Assembly (NCBI GenBank): GCA_051453625.1
Contig: JBOZIK010000001.1
Span: 202,431,492 to 202,495,491, forward strand
Length of the DNA: 64,000 bases
Origin: Welwitschia mirabilis
Lineage: Eukaryota; Gnetophyta; Gnetopsida; Welwitschiales
Direction: 5' to 3'
The notes beneath the pieces were generated by a model that did no database searches, was not told the DNA's origin, and saw nothing but the letters and a program-made list of their open reading frames with translations. Positions 47,152-59,705 of the stretch are shown here, one piece after another. The translations under genes were made by a program, and so were the position numbers. Within the stretch, counting starts at the first letter, position 1. Each line of letters opens with the position of its first letter.

Positions 47152-48401
47152 TGCTGTCAAATTGTATGTATTTGATAGGGTATTTTGAGTATTTTTGCAG
47201 GACATTAGACAAGTTTATGCTAGATTTCGATGATTATGAAGAGTTAAGATGAATAATACAGAAACATGCAGTCTTCATTACATTTTATAGCATTTGATGC
47301 AATTTAAAACATTTCCTATCTGAAGCAAAAATTTTACAAACAAAGAGGCTAATGCAACACATGCAAAACTCTATAAAAGCCTATCATCCACCTCATCATT
47401 CGGGCGACTGTATGGATGACAAAAATACTTAAGCTAAGGAGGATGCTGACTAGATCAATTTGGAAACTGATGTGGAATTTTTATAAGGTGGATTCGTTGC
47501 TTGTGACATCCAAATGATTATCAGGATGACACTTGAGATAAATGTTCCACTAAACTTCACCAAACTCTAGCAGTCTGTCTCATGCTTTTTTGCACATTTG
47601 TTAGGGTTGTTCATGCACATGTTAGTCTTTTCGGATTTTAGAGTCTATTTGTAATAAATGCCTTCTCTACCCTCGACTCCATTTTTTTCTTCATTTGCAT
47701 CAAAAATTCTCGTGACAGGAGATCTAAGGGCCAAAGATCCATCCATTACTGATACAAAGAAACATCTTCCTTAGTGTTAGGTTTTGTATCCTTTATTGAG
47801 GTACTACTGCTTTGCAACATGGATGTTGGTTTACTTTTAATCAAAACTCTATTTTTTTTTAATATATCTTTCATTTTTTGCATGTCCCTTATGGTTTATG
47901 TTACTTCTGATTCCATGACAGCTTCTTTAGTGATATAGATCATGAGGGCAATCTTTATTAAGGTTGACATTGTTAGTTTAAGTTCATTGCATTTCTTTTT
48001 CTAGATTAACTTTGCATTGTTTTCATATTTTGTTTAATGTATCTATAGCTTAGGTTGGTCTTGATCTGGTAATGGATTTTCTTGATTGATCTAGGTTATA
48101 CAGAGCTGATCACCATGACAGGCTTATTTGGTAATCAGATGGAAGTTGCATTTAGTTTAGTCTTTTATTTCATTTGCATAGTGTATTTACTTGCATTATT
48201 AATTCATTCTACTTTAAGGATACATAGTGTTTCATTTTTGAAATCAATTCTCCTTATTCTCATCTGTGCCTTCAATGAGAATGCGATGTTTAGATCACTC
48301 CTATCTATATTAGTGTATTGTATTATGTAAAATCTTTATATATTTGTGATTTATAAGATCTATCTGAGAACATAGCATTTGCACAGATATGCACTACAAC
48401 A
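47152..48401 (+). repeat. 5' LTR of the Athila-type element
   Basis: 1250 bp, beginning TGCTGTCAAATTGTATG and ending CACTACAACA. It aligns with the sequence from 60180 (CGCTACCAAATTATATG) over more than 800 bp until the gap at 61013. Contains several (G/A)TCATC-x-GGATGAC-type motifs. Confidence 0.88.
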
Positions 48402-48404
48402 TCT

Positions 48405-48423
48405 TGGCATCATTGCTGGAGAA
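48405..48423 (+). promoter_or_regulatory. Primer binding site, Asp-tRNA type
   Basis: TGGCATCATTGCTGGAGAA starts 3 bases after the LTR. The complement of plant tRNA-Asp 3' end, used by Athila/Tat elements, is TGGCGCCGTTGCCGGGGA. The differences are mostly C-to-T or G-to-A, as expected from decay of methylated cytosines. Confidence 0.85.
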
Positions 48424-49019
48424 GACTGCTTGGAGTCTAAGGATTGTTGTTGCTTAGGTAAGTGCTTTGGATTTTAGTTCAAGTATTTACCTGCAGTAGC
48501 ATTGTATTTTTACAGCAGAAATGTAGGTTTTTCTTTCTGCAGTTTTCGTTTTGCGCTTTGAAATAAACGCCTTGTCATTTGCCTCATCATCTAGACAATG
48601 CGTGATGATGACGACCTGTGTGCCTTAGGTTTTTCATTTTTCTTAAGAACTAGGGTTTTCTTATTGTCCCCTCTATTATCCACATGACTTAGCAGATGAC
48701 CGTCTATTTTCATTCTTTATTATTTCACAATTCTATTTTTACTGCGTTTAGGTATATCGTCTAGAGGACCACAGAGATGATGTGTACTAAAATAGAATTA
48801 GGCATGCTAGGATATGGTAAATTCTAGTAAAAAGGTAAACTATCATAGAGAGCATATGTTCATTAAAGAAATATCCAATAAGGTTTAATGGACTACAAAC
48901 TTAACCCAGGTACGCACACCCTAGATACACAAAATACTTCAAAAATTTAGCAAGAAAATTTTTCTTCATTTATTGTTTCAAAATCTAATTTTTCAAAAGA
49001 ATTTTCAAAAGATAGTTTA
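48424..49019 (+). other. Leader between primer site and gag
   Basis: Non-coding leader of the element. It has motifs related to those in the LTR: CATCATCTAGACAATGCG...GATGATGACGACC (about 48585-48617), GATGACCGTC (about 48696) and ATCGTCTAGAGGACCAC (about 48757). Confidence 0.6.
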
Positions 49020-49027
49020 GAAAAAAG

Positions 49028-50720
49028 TTGTTTTATTACAATGTCAAATTCATTGCAAAGACAAAAATAAATTGCTTCACTAATTCCCCTATTATTATCA
49101 AAACCTCTACTACTACCCCCATAAATCCTCATTCTAATGTCACCCTTAAAGAACTTATAGCAAATAAGAAATATGAAATTCAAACCCATTTTTACCTACC
49201 TTTTGGTGATGATGTCGAGTTAAGAAATTTAGATGCCTATTCTATTTTTAATGAAGAAAATGATAAAGATCCCTTACAACATATAGCCGACATTGAACAA
49301 TTAGTACTTACTTCTAGAAATGGTAAAAAAATAAATTAGTGGTCATACTTATATAGTTATTTTTCCTATTACTTTAAAAGGAAAAGCTAAACTATGGTTA
49401 AGAACTATTCCACATAAAAGTTTAAAAACATGGAATCAAGTTTAAGATGNNNNNNNNNNNNNNNNNNNNNNNNNNNNNNNNNNNNNNNNNNNNNNNNNNN
49501 NNNNNNNNNNNNNNNNNNNNNNNNNNNNNNNNNNNNNNNNNNNNNNNNNNNNNNNNNNNNNNNNNNNNNNNNNNNNNNNNNNNNNNNNNNNNNNNNNNNN
49601 NNNNNNNNNNNNNNNNNNNNNNNNNNNNNNNNNNNNNNNNNNNNNNNNNNNNNNNNNNNNNNNNNNNNNNNNNNNNNNNNNNNNNNNNNNNNNNNNNNNN
49701 NNNNNNNNNNNNNNNNNNNNNNNNNNNNNNNNNNNNNNNNNNNNNNNNNNNNNNNNNNNNNNNNNNNNNNNNNNNNNNNNNNNNNNNNNNNNNNNNNNNN
49801 NNNNNNNNNNNNNNNNNNNNNNNNNNNNNNNNNNNNNNNNNNNNNNNNNNNNNNNNNNNNNNNNNNNNNNNNNNNNNNNNNNNNNNNNNNNNNNNNNNNN
49901 NNNNNNNNNNNNNNNNNNNNNNNNNNNNNNNNNNNNNNNNNNNNNNNNNNNNNNNNNNNNNNNNNNNNNNNNNNNNNNNNNNNNNNNNNNNNNNNNNNNN
50001 NNNNNNNNNNNNNNNNNNNNNNNNNNNNNNNNNNNNNNNNNNNNNNNNNNNNNNNNNNNNNNNNNNNNNNNNNNNNNNNNNNNNNNNNNNNNNNNNNNNN
50101 NNNNNNNNNNNNNNNNNNNNNNNNNNNNNNNNNNNNNNNNNNNNNNNNNNNNNNNNNNNNNNNNNNNNNNNNNNNNNNNNNNNNNNNNNNNNNNNNNNNN
50201 NNNNNNNNNNNNNNNNNNNNNNNNNNNNNNNNNNNNNNNNNNNNNNNNNNNNNNNNNNNNNNNNNNNNNNNNNNNNNNNNNNNNNNNNNNNNNNNNNNNN
50301 NNNNNNNNNNNNNNNNNNNNNNNNNNNNNNNNNNNNNNNNNNNNNNNNNNNNNNNNNNNNNNNNNNNNNNNNNNNNNNNNNNNNNNNNNNNNNNNNNNNN
50401 NNNNNNNNNNNNNNNNNNNNNNNNNNNNNNNNNNNNNNNNNTCAAAATCAAAATCGAAATCAAAACCAATTCCAACCTAAGACGAATGGAGAACCAAACT
50501 TTTAGTCTCGTGAGAATAAATTTAAGAACTTTCAAGCAAATCATCCAAATTTTCAACCATTTAGAAATAGATTTAAGAATGCTAACTTCTAACTAAGCAA
50601 CTCAAATTGATAATCAAGCACATCAAACTCACAAAACCAAAAATGATCTACTTAGAAATTTCATTGATAAGTTAAGAAAATATCAAGAGAAGACAAATTC
50701 AAACATTGAAAATCTTATTA
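49028..50720 (+). pseudogene. Athila-type gag, broken by stops and a gap
   Basis: The first 103 codons (49028-49339) contain 'TLKELIANKKYEIQTHFYLP' and 'DPLQHIADIEQL', the N-terminal part of Athila/Tat gag (RTLKELA... then ...GEDPHKHLKEF). After a stop/frameshift come 'VIFPITLKGKAKLWLRTIPH' and 'KTWNQ', the core 'FPxSLKDKAKxWLxxLPxxSIxTW'. A 992-N gap (49450-50441) removes the middle. After it an Asn/Gln-rich segment (QNQNRNQNQFQPKTNGEPNF) continues. Gag forms the particle. Confidence 0.85.
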
Positions 50721-51149
50721 GTGTTCTATAACAAACTATGATTGCTAATCAAATACCACAAGGGTCACTTGTAATACAACCTTTATCAAACCTTAATGAA
50801 GTAAAAAAAGATTGTAAGATTGTGATAAGAAGTGGAAATGATACAACACCTCCTAACAAAAAGGCTTCAACATCGCAAAGTAATAAAAATGATGATGAAG
50901 AAAAAGATATTGAGATCTTACTAAATCATACTTTTCCTTATCTTTTAAATGATAATAAGAAAATTCTTCTCAAGATAAACATAAGGAATCTACTACTCCT
51001 TGGCTTGATAGATTGAACAGAAATCCTACATTTTATGAAGATCTTAAAGTCTTAACGTAAAATGTAAGCATAAATTTATCATTTTAAAAAATTTTACAAG
51101 ATAATCCTAATTATTCTAAGTTGTGGAAAGATCTGATTAGGAGAAAACA

Positions 51150-51600
51150 AAAACGAACTATACTTAGTAAAGTCTTCCTAGTGCAATCTATAACCAACTT
51201 AGTTTTACAAAAACGTTTTAAGGATCCATGGGTAACAACTCTCAATGTCAATTAGAAGGGAACAAAAGAATAAAGAAATCCTTAATCAATACAAGAGTGA
51301 GTTCTAATATTATGCTTTTACACATTTATCAATTATTTAATTTGAAAAGTATAATTAAGCCTGCTAGGATTATTTTAGAATTAGCTAATACATCAATGAG
51401 GAAACCCTTATGAGTAATCAAGGATTTGGTATTTCAAATTGAAGAAGCATTCTATCCTATAGATGTGGTTGTAATCAAAGTTGAGCATAACGGAGATTAT
51501 CCATCACGTCTAGGTAGAGCTTTTTATGCAACAGCTCATTGTATTATTGATATTAGAACTGGAATGATGGTATGTTTTAGAAAATAAGAAGTTTACTATT
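51150..51600 (+). pseudogene. Retropepsin-like aspartic protease, active site lost
   Basis: 61 codons at 51228-51413 followed by a continuing frame after one stop. The family has a D-(L/T)-GASVNLMP active site; here it reads 'INTRVSSNIMLLHIYQLF', so the catalytic Asp is Asn and the Gly-Ala are lost. Downstream, 'PARIILELANTSMRKPL', 'IEEAFYPIDVVVIKVEHN' and 'YPSRLGRAFYATAHCIIDI' match the flap and the 'ILGRPFLATxxAxIDV' end of Athila proteases. Confidence 0.8.
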
Positions 51601-52129
51601 AGAGTATTTGATGTTGATGAAAAGGATTTAGGTGATGAGTTAAATGTTGAAGGAGAGATTAGACCTAGTTTATTTTTACGGCATCATCCACTTGAGGAAA
51701 GATGATTAATACTTCATGAGCCAACCTTATTAGACAATCTAATTAAAATAGAAAACCTGAAAGCTTTCGATGATGATTAACTTAATTATGAGCATTTAGG
51801 AACTGACTATTTTGATCAAGAGAATTAAAAAACTAAAACTGTAAATTATGCAAAAGTCTAAAATCTAAATAAAACTGAGATTTTTTATTTTGAGGAAGGT
51901 TGTCCACTACCACCATCTAGACGATAGTCTGAGACGATAATTAATTTTGACAAAAATTTAATAAAAAATAAAAAACTGAATTTAAATATAAAATCTTTAC
52001 CTAGTGGACTAAAATATATCTTTTTGGGTAATGATCAAAACAAACCTCTAATAATAAACAAAAATATTTCCCCTTAACAAAAGACAATTTTAATCTCACT
52101 TTTGAAATCTAAGGTTAATGCATTTGCTT

Positions 52130-53010
52130 AGTCTCATAAAGATTTAATAGCCATTCCTACCTCTACTATTCAACATAAAATCTACCTTGATAATAATGCA
52201 AAACTTGTTAGATAACCATAACATAGACTAAACCCAGCCCTTAAATGAGTCGTAAAAGATGAGATCATTAAATTAATGGATGCTAAAATTATTTATATCA
52301 TAGCTAATAGTGAGTGGATTAGCCCTTTCACAGTAGTTCCTAAGAAAGATGGGAAGTGGAGAATGTGTATTAATTTTAGAAAATTAAATAAAGTAACCAA
52401 GAGAGACTGCTGTCCTTTACCTTTTCTCGATCAGATACTTGATAGAACCTGAGGACATGCTTTTTATTGCTTTCTTGATGAGTATAGTGATTACAATCAA
52501 GTTTGTAATGCTAGTGAGGATCAAGCTAAAACTATTTTTACTTCATCTTTTAGAACTTTCGCTTTTAGATGTATTCCTTTTGGACTTTACAATGCTCTTA
52601 ATACTTTTTAACATGCAATGATGGGTATTTTTTCTGATTTGTCAGAGGATTAAATAGAAATTTTTATGGACGACTTCTCAATCTATGGTAAGAACTTTGA
52701 ACAAATCTTAGAAAGGTTAGAAAAAGTCCTTAATAGATGCATTACTAGTGGCCTACATTTGCGTTGAGAGAAAATTTTCTTTTTAGTTAATAGTAGAATT
52801 GTCTTAGGTCATCACATTTCTAAAAAAGGAATTAGGATAGATCATGAAAAAATTAGTATCATTAAAAACCTAACTTCTCTAACAAATGTAAAACAAGTTT
52901 AATCCTTCCTTGATTATTGTGGTTTTTATTGTTGTTTTATTTACAATTATACAAAAATTTGTAAACCTCTTCACTTGTTACTTGAAAAACAAGATAAATT
53001 TGATTAGAAT
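52130..53010 (+). pseudogene. Athila-type reverse transcriptase, broken
   Basis: 'IIKLMDAKIIYIIANSEWIS' and 'PFTVVPKKDGKWRMCINFRK' are followed by 'YCFLDEYSDYNQV', 'FTSSFRTFAFRCIPFGLYNA' and 'IFMDDFSIYGKNFEQ' (YxDD box as FMDD, about 52663-52690). Then come 'LVNSRIVLGHHISKKGI' and 'FLDYCGFYCCFI'. All seven RT blocks are recognisable. Interrupting stops include one just before GHAFYCFLD. Confidence 0.92.
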
Positions 53011-53019
53011 AAATATTAT

Positions 53020-53520
53020 TAGCTCACTTTTAATACACCTAAAAATAAAATCTCTTCCACACCTATTATAATAAGACCCGATTAGAATAAAGATTTTGAG
53101 TTAATGTGTGATGGTAGTAACATTACCATAAGTGGGGTGCTTAGACAAAAATATGTAAATAATTTTAGGATTATATCTAATTATAGTAAAACTTTGTCTA
53201 AAGCTTAAATAAATTATACTACTATGGAAAAAGAAATGTTAGCAATTATCTTTTACCTTAATATACTTAGACATTATCTTTTAGGCTTTCATACGAATGT
53301 TTATACCAACCATGTAGTGATTAGATACCTTATGACCAAGAAAGATTCTAGTGCTTGATTTATTAGATGGATTCTCCTCATTCAAGAATTTAATTTGACT
53401 ATCATTGATAAAGCAGGGAAGCATAATAGTGTAGCAGATAATTTCTCATGTCTTTCTTCCTCTATTGATGATCTTATGATTAATGATTCTTTTCTGGATA
53501 AATAACTTTTTGTCATATCT
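53020..53520 (+). pseudogene. Athila-type RNase H, broken
   Basis: 'DFELMCDGSNITISGVLRQK' (family: FELMCDASDxAxGAVLGQ) with Asp kept, then 'INYTTMEKEMLAIIFYLNIL', 'LLGFHTNVYTNHVVIRYLM' and 'FNLTIIDKAGKHNSVADNFS' (NxVADxLS end). Few stops. It is continuous with RT. Confidence 0.88.
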
Positions 53521-53570
53521 TCTACTCATCCTTCTCTTTGGTATGCTAACATTATTAATTATTTTTTATT

Positions 53571-54865
53571 ATGAAAACACCACAACATTGGACTTATAAT
53601 CAAAAAAAATCCTTTATCTACAGAATAGTTAATTATAGATGGATAGAGCAACATCTTTACCATAGGTGCAAGGATCAAATCATGAGAAAATATGTGCCTA
53701 AATCAAAAAAATCAAAAATCCTTCATCTTTGTCATGGTGGTGTTTGTGGAGGTTATTTTAGTAGACATAAAATAGCTATGAAAATCCTTCACTCTAGTTT
53801 TTATTGGCCTATCCTTTTTCAAGATTCTTTTGATTTTGCTAGAAGGTGCGATGCTTGTCAACATTATGATAACTTTATTCATTCTCAAGAAATTCCCCTT
53901 AAACCTATTCTTGAATGTGAACCTTTTAACTTTTGGGGAATTAAATTTATAGGTGTTATTAAACCACCTTATAATAATAAGAACTACATTTTAGTGGCTG
54001 TTGATTATGTTATTAAATAGGTTGAAGCTTTCCCTACTTCTATGAATGATGCTCGAACTGTTTGTACTTTTCTTAGAACTCATATTTTTCAACATTTTGG
54101 TGTTCCTAGGATTATCATTAGTGATCAAGGAATTAATTTTATTAATCAACTTTTTAGGAAACTTCTTTTATCCATTGGAATAGAACATAGAGTAGCCTTT
54201 TCTTATCATCCATAAACCATTGGTCAAGATGAAAATGCAAATATAAAAATTAAGAAAATGCTATAAAAACTTGTATATGTTAATAAGAAAACTTGGGATT
54301 CTAAGCTTAATAATGTTTTTTGGGATTACCATAATACTTGGCATAATTCTCTTGAATTTTCACCTTGTGAACTTGTATAAGAAAAAGTTTGTATTTTACC
54401 TGTTGATGTGTGTTATAACTCTTATCATTCTTCTTATCAACTTAATCTTGTAGACCTTCATGAAAACTTAAACATAGATTAGTCCAACTTGATCACCTAG
54501 ATGAAAAATGTACTCATGTTATACATCATCAACTAATTCACAAAGCCTAAACTAAGTTCAAACATGATAAGAAGTAACGTCATAAAAAGTTTAAACTTGG
54601 TTAACTTGTCTTTTTATACAATACTAGAGTACATCTTTTACATAACAAGTTGACCTATAAATGGTTAGGTCCTTATCTTATAGAGAAAGTACATTCTAAT
54701 GGATTTGTTGAGATTTACAACTTAGAAACTAAGGATATTCAAAAAGTTAATGGACAAAGGTTGAAAATATATCAACAATCTTTTGATACAACCTTTAACA
54801 TGGTAGAAGCAATTATTTTAGAGGTTCGCCTCAATGAGGAGGACTTCCATCCTATCATTATCTGA
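53571..54865 (+). pseudogene. Athila-type integrase, broken
   Basis: The zinc-binding region has H...H in 'LHLCHGGVCGGYFSRHKIAM' and Cys-x2-Cys in 'RRCDACQHYDN'. The core has 'EPFNFWGIKFIGVIKPPYNN' (the family has GIDFMG, so the first catalytic Asp is Lys), 'YILVAVDYVIK', a stop where Trp is usual, 'VEAFPTSMND', 'IIISDQGINFIN' (second Asp) and 'TIGQDENANIKIKKML' for the Glu helix. The C-terminal part at 54650-54865 (YKWLGPYLIEKVHSNGFVEI ... VNGQRLKIY) is the GPY/F module. 149 codons at the start are intact. Confidence 0.92.
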
Positions 54866-57150
54866 ATTCTCTGTTAGCTTATTCTTTTGGTGGATGTTAT
54901 AATGTCACTTAACCATCTTTTAAACTTGACTTTTTTGTTTTCTTTATGAAGTTTCTATGACTAGTATTCGTACTTGGGCATTTTATAGTGATAAGATTGG
55001 ATTCACCCAATCTTAATACATTCCCATATTTATAAACTTTACTTTGAAAGAAGATGCCTTAGTTCTTGTACTTTTTTTTCTCGATGGTGTAAGGTCTTTG
55101 ATTGTTTAGGTGTGTTCTTTTATATCTTTCATTCCACTTATTTACCTTCATATTTTTTAGTGTATGATCATGTGGGAATTATTTATAAAAAAAAATAGAT
55201 AGGAGATAATGCCCATGATCTATTATATTTGTGCTAAAATAAATACATGGTCACCATGATGTCCTACCACACCGAGGTAAATTTTTTCGAAAGGCACCTT
55301 TGGCAGTATTGGTAGCTGTGAGAACTCCATTTGGGGATCAATTGGCCATGCTTCGTAGGTCCTTACTCCTCTGACTGTGGTTGCACTCCCCTCATCCTAG
55401 AAAATAGTAATAAAACTTTGAGGCTATGGTATCAGTGGTGTTCTTGGTATCAGCAGAGGCATTGCTTGTTTTTCTAGACTCTTAGTATTTCCACATGATC
55501 ACTTTACTTTTAAGGATTTGAGTGTGTTTTGGAGTGTAAGCTGGTAAGTTCATTTTTAAGAAGTTTTTGACTTATCATTCATTGTTCTAAGCATTTGATC
55601 TTTGGTGTCGTCATAATCATTGCCTTTTTTAGTGGAACTTTATGGAGGTGATATGTTTTGTCATACATTTTTACTTAGGTGGCTTTATAATGTCTCCCAA
55701 TGGGTTTACTAGGTTAGAATTTAGGATAGGTAAGTTATCTTCTTCACATTCCTTGAGTCTATTTTCATTTTGCTTGTCTTTCATTCTTTAGTTTGTTATT
55801 TCAAAGTCATTTTCGTACTTTCTCATACTTATCTAGGATCTTATCATTCAGTAGTTTCCTTGTTATTATTCATGTCATTGATTTTATTTTAGCATTTTAA
55901 TTAGACAAACATATCTTATTCTTTCCAATTTTTATGAGTTTCCTTTTAAGTCTTTTGGATTTTTACATATTTTAAGGATTATTTGTTAGTTTGGGTACAT
56001 TTGTTTGACTTTTCTTTAACATCTTTCATCCTAATTAGTATGTTTTCATTACCCTCTTTTTCATTTATTTTGATTTTTTCTCATCATTATGATTTGTCAC
56101 AACACTCCATCATTCCCTCATTTTCGAAGCTTTCTAATACATTCTGATACCTTCATGCTGATATCTGAGCCTAACTTGCTTGATTGACATTTTTTTTTTT
56201 TTAGGATTTTTACAAAGTTCTATCATCCACCTAGTCATCTAGATGACATGGGGGATGACACTGAGATTTTTTCTAATAGTCGTCCTAGGGTTGTTGTCTG
56301 AACGAGGCGATCAGACGACGGTGTGAAAAAACCACTGTATCAATTCTTTTTTCTCATTTTTCTTCCATTCTCTGTCATTTTCACCCATTGTCTCAAGAGA
56401 CAACAATGCTCTTGATCCCTGCCAATGTGCTAGAACTTGTCCCCACAAAAATCGTTCATCAAATTTCTGGATTCCAGTGAATTTTCAAAAATGAAGTATG
56501 TTTTTCTCTCCCTCATTTTTTTCCTCTTTTTGTTCTCCCATTTCTTAGCCTTTCAATGCATGGTTTCCACATATGTTGTTTAATTTTTCGATCTCTTCAA
56601 TTAGGAACTTATAAATCTAATTTTTGTTACATATTTTCAAGGATATAATGAATTGTACATTTTACAAAGTATAATTAGGATTTTAACTTTAAAACTCATT
56701 TTCTCACAAATTATATGTTGAAACGTAGTAGTCCTTTAAGGTAAATGGATCAATACAATGTGCTCTACATTTCTAGTAATTAGATTTTTCATTTGAGTAC
56801 TTCTATTTTTTTCACTTTATGTGGGGTCCACCTAAAATATAATTCAACTTTTCGTGCATTTCACGTTTTTCTTCACATGACTAGGCAATATGAGATGTAC
56901 TAACACTTTTGAGAGAGTGGGTAGAACATATTTTCACAATTTTTGCACATTTTTAAACCAACTTTTTGGGTCATTTCGAGCATTCACGCGATGTATTTTA
57001 GCTATATCCACCAGATCTCGCATGACATGTTGCATATTTGTGATTGAATAGGCCATGCACACATAGAAATAGATAGGCTGAGGCTCCGAATTTGTTGAGT
57101 AAGAGGCGGGCCCACTAACACCACCAAAGGTCGAATGTGTAGACACGGTA
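54866..57150 (+). other. Post-pol non-coding spacer of the Athila element
   Basis: AT-rich, no coding frame of note. Near 56220-56330 are CATCCACCTAGTCATCTAGA, GATGACATGGGGGATGAC, GTCGTCCTAGGG and GATCAGACGACGG, variants of the dyad motif also found in the LTRs. Long pol-to-ORF spacers are normal in Athila elements. Confidence 0.6.
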
Positions 57151-57169
57151 CATCCCCCACCTCGACATA

Positions 57170-57903
57170 CTTGATCTCTCACTATCCAATGGCTGCTATC
57201 CAAGCTGAGAGATACTTCAAGAATTTCATGAGTCGATTAGAGCTAGAGGTAAATTAGAGGCTCATAGACTTACAGCTCCAGTGGATCTTAGATGCACAGG
57301 AATGTACTATGTATCTAAAACTAGGGAATTCTATGACACCATGCACATAGAGCATTACTCTGCTGCCCATGGACAACTAATAGATATGATTGTAATCATG
57401 ATTCAGGGCCATGAGATTGTCATCCTTCTAGATCATAGTGCAGCAGTGACAGATCTTCGTGGTATTAGAAGTGCTCATATACATTCACCTAATGGGATAG
57501 AAGATCACCATACATATAGGACAGCATTAGATATACCCACAGATTTGACATTAGATAGGTAAGAAATTTTGATGACACAGTTAGCTCCTGCTTATCAAAT
57601 TTTGCATAGAGGGTTATTTCACAACATCAGCTCATTTTTTCATGACAGTCATGCCATGGTGGCCCACTTGTAGTTACTACCAATGTTCAAGAAGGGTAAG
57701 CAGATGAACTTACCCATATTTATATGGGGAAGACTCAAGTTTATGATAGAGGCATAACAGCTTTAGACTCTAGGATATCCGTGCCTCCTATCAGCCATGT
57801 GTGAATGCTTTGGTATACTAGAGCCTATAGACGAGCAGTGATTCATACGCATACATACTTTAGCTCATTACCTATAGGACATGGGCATACAGGTACTATG
57901 AGA
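57170..57903 (+). pseudogene. Post-pol ORF of the Athila element, copy 1
   Basis: The plus-strand reading starts at AIQAERYFKNFMSRLELE, then (57281-57562, open) 'GMYYVSKTREFYDTMHIEHY', 'VIMIQGHEIVILLDHSAA' and 'TYRTALDIPTDLTLDR'. After stops come 'TQLAPAYQILHRGLFHNISS' and 'LLPMFKKGKQMNLPIFIWGR'. The 'REFY', 'V-x-G-x-x-I', 'W/H...N' and 'L...GK-x-hydrophobic-P' order resembles the putative plant transposon domain (PF20167) or ATHILA ORF-1; a search is needed to choose. It lies between integrase and 3' LTR, as Athila's extra ORF does. A 759-N gap follows. Confidence 0.65.
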
Positions 57904-58662
57904 NNNNNNNNNNNNNNNNNNNNNNNNNNNNNNNNNNNNNNNNNNNNNNNNNNNNNNNNNNNNNNNNNNNNNNNNNNNNNNNNNNNNNNNNNNNNNNNNN
58001 NNNNNNNNNNNNNNNNNNNNNNNNNNNNNNNNNNNNNNNNNNNNNNNNNNNNNNNNNNNNNNNNNNNNNNNNNNNNNNNNNNNNNNNNNNNNNNNNNNNN
58101 NNNNNNNNNNNNNNNNNNNNNNNNNNNNNNNNNNNNNNNNNNNNNNNNNNNNNNNNNNNNNNNNNNNNNNNNNNNNNNNNNNNNNNNNNNNNNNNNNNNN
58201 NNNNNNNNNNNNNNNNNNNNNNNNNNNNNNNNNNNNNNNNNNNNNNNNNNNNNNNNNNNNNNNNNNNNNNNNNNNNNNNNNNNNNNNNNNNNNNNNNNNN
58301 NNNNNNNNNNNNNNNNNNNNNNNNNNNNNNNNNNNNNNNNNNNNNNNNNNNNNNNNNNNNNNNNNNNNNNNNNNNNNNNNNNNNNNNNNNNNNNNNNNNN
58401 NNNNNNNNNNNNNNNNNNNNNNNNNNNNNNNNNNNNNNNNNNNNNNNNNNNNNNNNNNNNNNNNNNNNNNNNNNNNNNNNNNNNNNNNNNNNNNNNNNNN
58501 NNNNNNNNNNNNNNNNNNNNNNNNNNNNNNNNNNNNNNNNNNNNNNNNNNNNNNNNNNNNNNNNNNNNNNNNNNNNNNNNNNNNNNNNNNNNNNNNNNNN
58601 NNNNNNNNNNNNNNNNNNNNNNNNNNNNNNNNNNNNNNNNNNNNNNNNNNNNNNNNNNNNNN
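57904..58662. other. Assembly gap, 759 N, between duplicated ORF copies
   Basis: The left side ends inside the repeat unit and the right side resumes near the unit start (GTAAATTAGAGGCTCA). The gap therefore spans the junction of a tandem duplication, or is a failed merge of two haplotypes. Confidence 0.9.
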
Positions 58663-59705
58663 GTAAATTAGAGGCTCAGAGACTTACATCTCCAGTGGAT
58701 CTTAGATGCACAGGGGATGTACTATGTATCTGAAACTAGGGAATTCTATGACACCATGCACATAGAGCATTACTCTACTGCCCATGGACAGCTAGTAGAT
58801 ATGATTGTAATCATGATTCAGGGCCATGAGATTGTCATCCTTCTAGATCACAGTGCAGCAGTGACAGATCTTCATGGTATTAGCAGTGCTCATATACATT
58901 CACCTAATGGAATAGAAGACCACCATACATATAGTATAGCATTAGATATACCCACAGATTTGACATTAGATAGGTAAGGAATTTTTATGACACAGTTAGC
59001 TCCTGCTCATCAAATTTTACATAGAGGATTGTTTCACAACATCAGCTCATTTTTTCATGATAGTCATGCCATGGTGGCCCACTTGTAGTTACTACCAATG
59101 TTCAAGAAGGGTAAGTAGATGAACTTACCCATATTTATATGGAGAAGACTCAAGTTTATGATAGAGGCATAACAGCTTTAGACTCTAGGATATCTGTGCC
59201 TCCTCTCAGCCATGTGTGGATGCTTTGGTATACTAGAGCCTATAGATGAACAGCGATTCATACGCATACATACTTTAGCTCATTACCTATAGGACATGGG
59301 GATACAGGTACTATGAGAGGTAGAGAGATCTCAAGTTTAGAGGCCTATGGTTAGTGCTTCACTTAAACAAATTCAGGCCCTCCTAGCAGAAACCACTGAA
59401 ACTATCAGAGGCATTATAAACTAAGGCATTTTTACATTAGAGCAGAGAGTTTAGATGGTTAAGAAGATAGTACAGCACACTAAGGAGTAGCTTATGGATG
59501 TGCGATAGCACATCCTATGAATAGAGCATAGTGCGATGGTGGATCTTCTAAAGATAATGTGAGTACAAGGAGATAAGATGGCACGAACTATCATGACATT
59601 ACTAAATCACCATTTCCCTGCTGATCCTGAGCATCCTCCCTCTTCTCCTCTTACACCTGAGCTTGCCACTCACCAAAAGTTCATCATGACTCGACAAGGA
59701 GAGTG
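58663..59705 (+). pseudogene. Post-pol ORF of the Athila element, copy 2
   Basis: Repeats 57251-57903 with scattered single-base differences (for example STAHGQLVDM for SAAHGQLIDM). It then continues past the gap point with a further region: 'LAETTETIRGIIN', 'GIFTLEQRV' and 'MVKKIVQHTKE', a Leu/Ile-rich heptad-like stretch, and a Pro-rich 'HPPSSPLTPELATHQKF' ending at a stop near 59705. The offset to copy 1 is 1412 bp if the gap length is right. Confidence 0.65.
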
